NCBI GenBank assembly: GCA_037349105.1
Contig: JAYJMM010000034.1
Span: 3,286,001-3,350,000, forward strand
Length of the DNA stretch: 64,000 bases
Direction: 5' to 3'
DNA from: Limnomonas spitsbergensis
Lineage: Eukaryota > Chlorophyta > Chlorophyceae > Chlamydomonadales
A model generated the notes under the pieces. That model was given only the letters and a program-made list of their open reading frames with translations. It made no database searches and was not told the origin of the DNA. The translations under genes and the position numbers were made by a program. This document shows positions 63,784 through 64,000 of the stretch, piece by piece; the stretch's first letter is position 1, and the number at the start of each line of letters is the position of its first letter.

Positions 63784-64000
63784 TCAGCTCGTCAAGGCGC
63801 TTCTACTGGTATATTGCAATTTGTTAGGTGAGGCCCATTCATGCCAATAGTCAATTTTGTTACTGGGCTCAGCCAGGCTACTGTTCTTGCCAACACACTT
63901 GGCAGCCACCAGGCCTTGGAATGTGGAGGAGCTACACGTGGTGTCCAGCATGGATTCATGATCGTCAGGGTCAGGATAAAGAATGACAAGTAATAGTAGG
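63784..64000 (-). CDS. 3' end of an unrecognised gene, cut by the window edge
   Basis: One minus frame is open from the window edge to TGA at 63784-63786 (about 70 codons): YPDPDDHESMLDTTCSSSTF, GLVAAKCVGKNSSLAEPSNK, IDYWHEWASPNKLQYTSR. The mixed composition is protein-like. No domain recognised. It may be a terminal exon. Confidence 0.35.
   Translation of the reverse strand, partial: LLLLVILYPDPDDHESMLDTTCSSSTFQGLVAAKCVGKNSSLAEPSNKIDYWHEWASPNKLQYTSRSALTS

Overview
The window looks like nuclear DNA of a eukaryote, most likely a green alga. The inference rests on spliced genes with GT/AG introns, a plant-type DUF3700 (aluminium-induced protein, YGL/LRDR family) gene, a Ty3/gypsy chromovirus, a CACTA-like transposon and abundant minisatellites. 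There are no bacterial operons, Shine-Dalgarno sites, rRNA or tRNA genes that I can recognise. The species cannot be named from sequence alone.

Layout: 1-6642 is a unique left flank. It holds a short unrecognised three-exon gene, two minisatellites, a terminal exon on the minus strand and a decayed ankyrin-repeat fragment. From 6643 to 60642 one segment is present three times in direct tandem: U1 6643-20771 (14.1 kb), U2 20772-40738 (20.0 kb) and U3 40739-60642 (19.9 kb). All junctions share the four bases TGAG. 60646-64000 is a unique right flank with the 5' exons of the DUF3700 gene, a methyltransferase pseudogene, a dispersed repeat and a partial ORF.

Each unit has the same core on the minus strand. 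A decayed tyrosine-recombinase gene is split by two DNA transposons. One is a 3,909-bp non-autonomous CACTA-like element carrying a LINE RT fragment, a 100-bp satellite and captured host exons. The other is a 5.3-kb element with 233-bp terminal inverted repeats. Beyond them lies the 3' half of the DUF3700 gene, which is complete only across the U3/right-flank border. U2 and U3, but not U1, carry a 5,765-bp chromovirus inserted at the same base of the 5.3-kb element, with CCAGG target duplications and identical 181-bp LTRs. In U2 alone the CACTA-like element is inverted and has extra scar sequence at both ends.

The most interesting object is the 5.3-kb TIR element. Its minus strand encodes, in order, an acidic N-terminal region, a C5-cytosine DNA methyltransferase, a gypsy-type H2C2 zinc finger plus DDE integrase, and a PHD finger. 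I see no reverse transcriptase, RNase H, protease or LTR. This fits a Ginger-like cut-and-paste transposon that has acquired its own DNA methyltransferase. All three copies are broken, each by a shared frameshift plus a 2-bp deletion (U1) or the chromovirus (U2, U3).

Order of events that fits the sequence: recombinase gene; insertion of the CACTA-like and TIR elements; first tandem duplication; chromovirus insertion into one copy; second duplication; CACTA inversion in U2.
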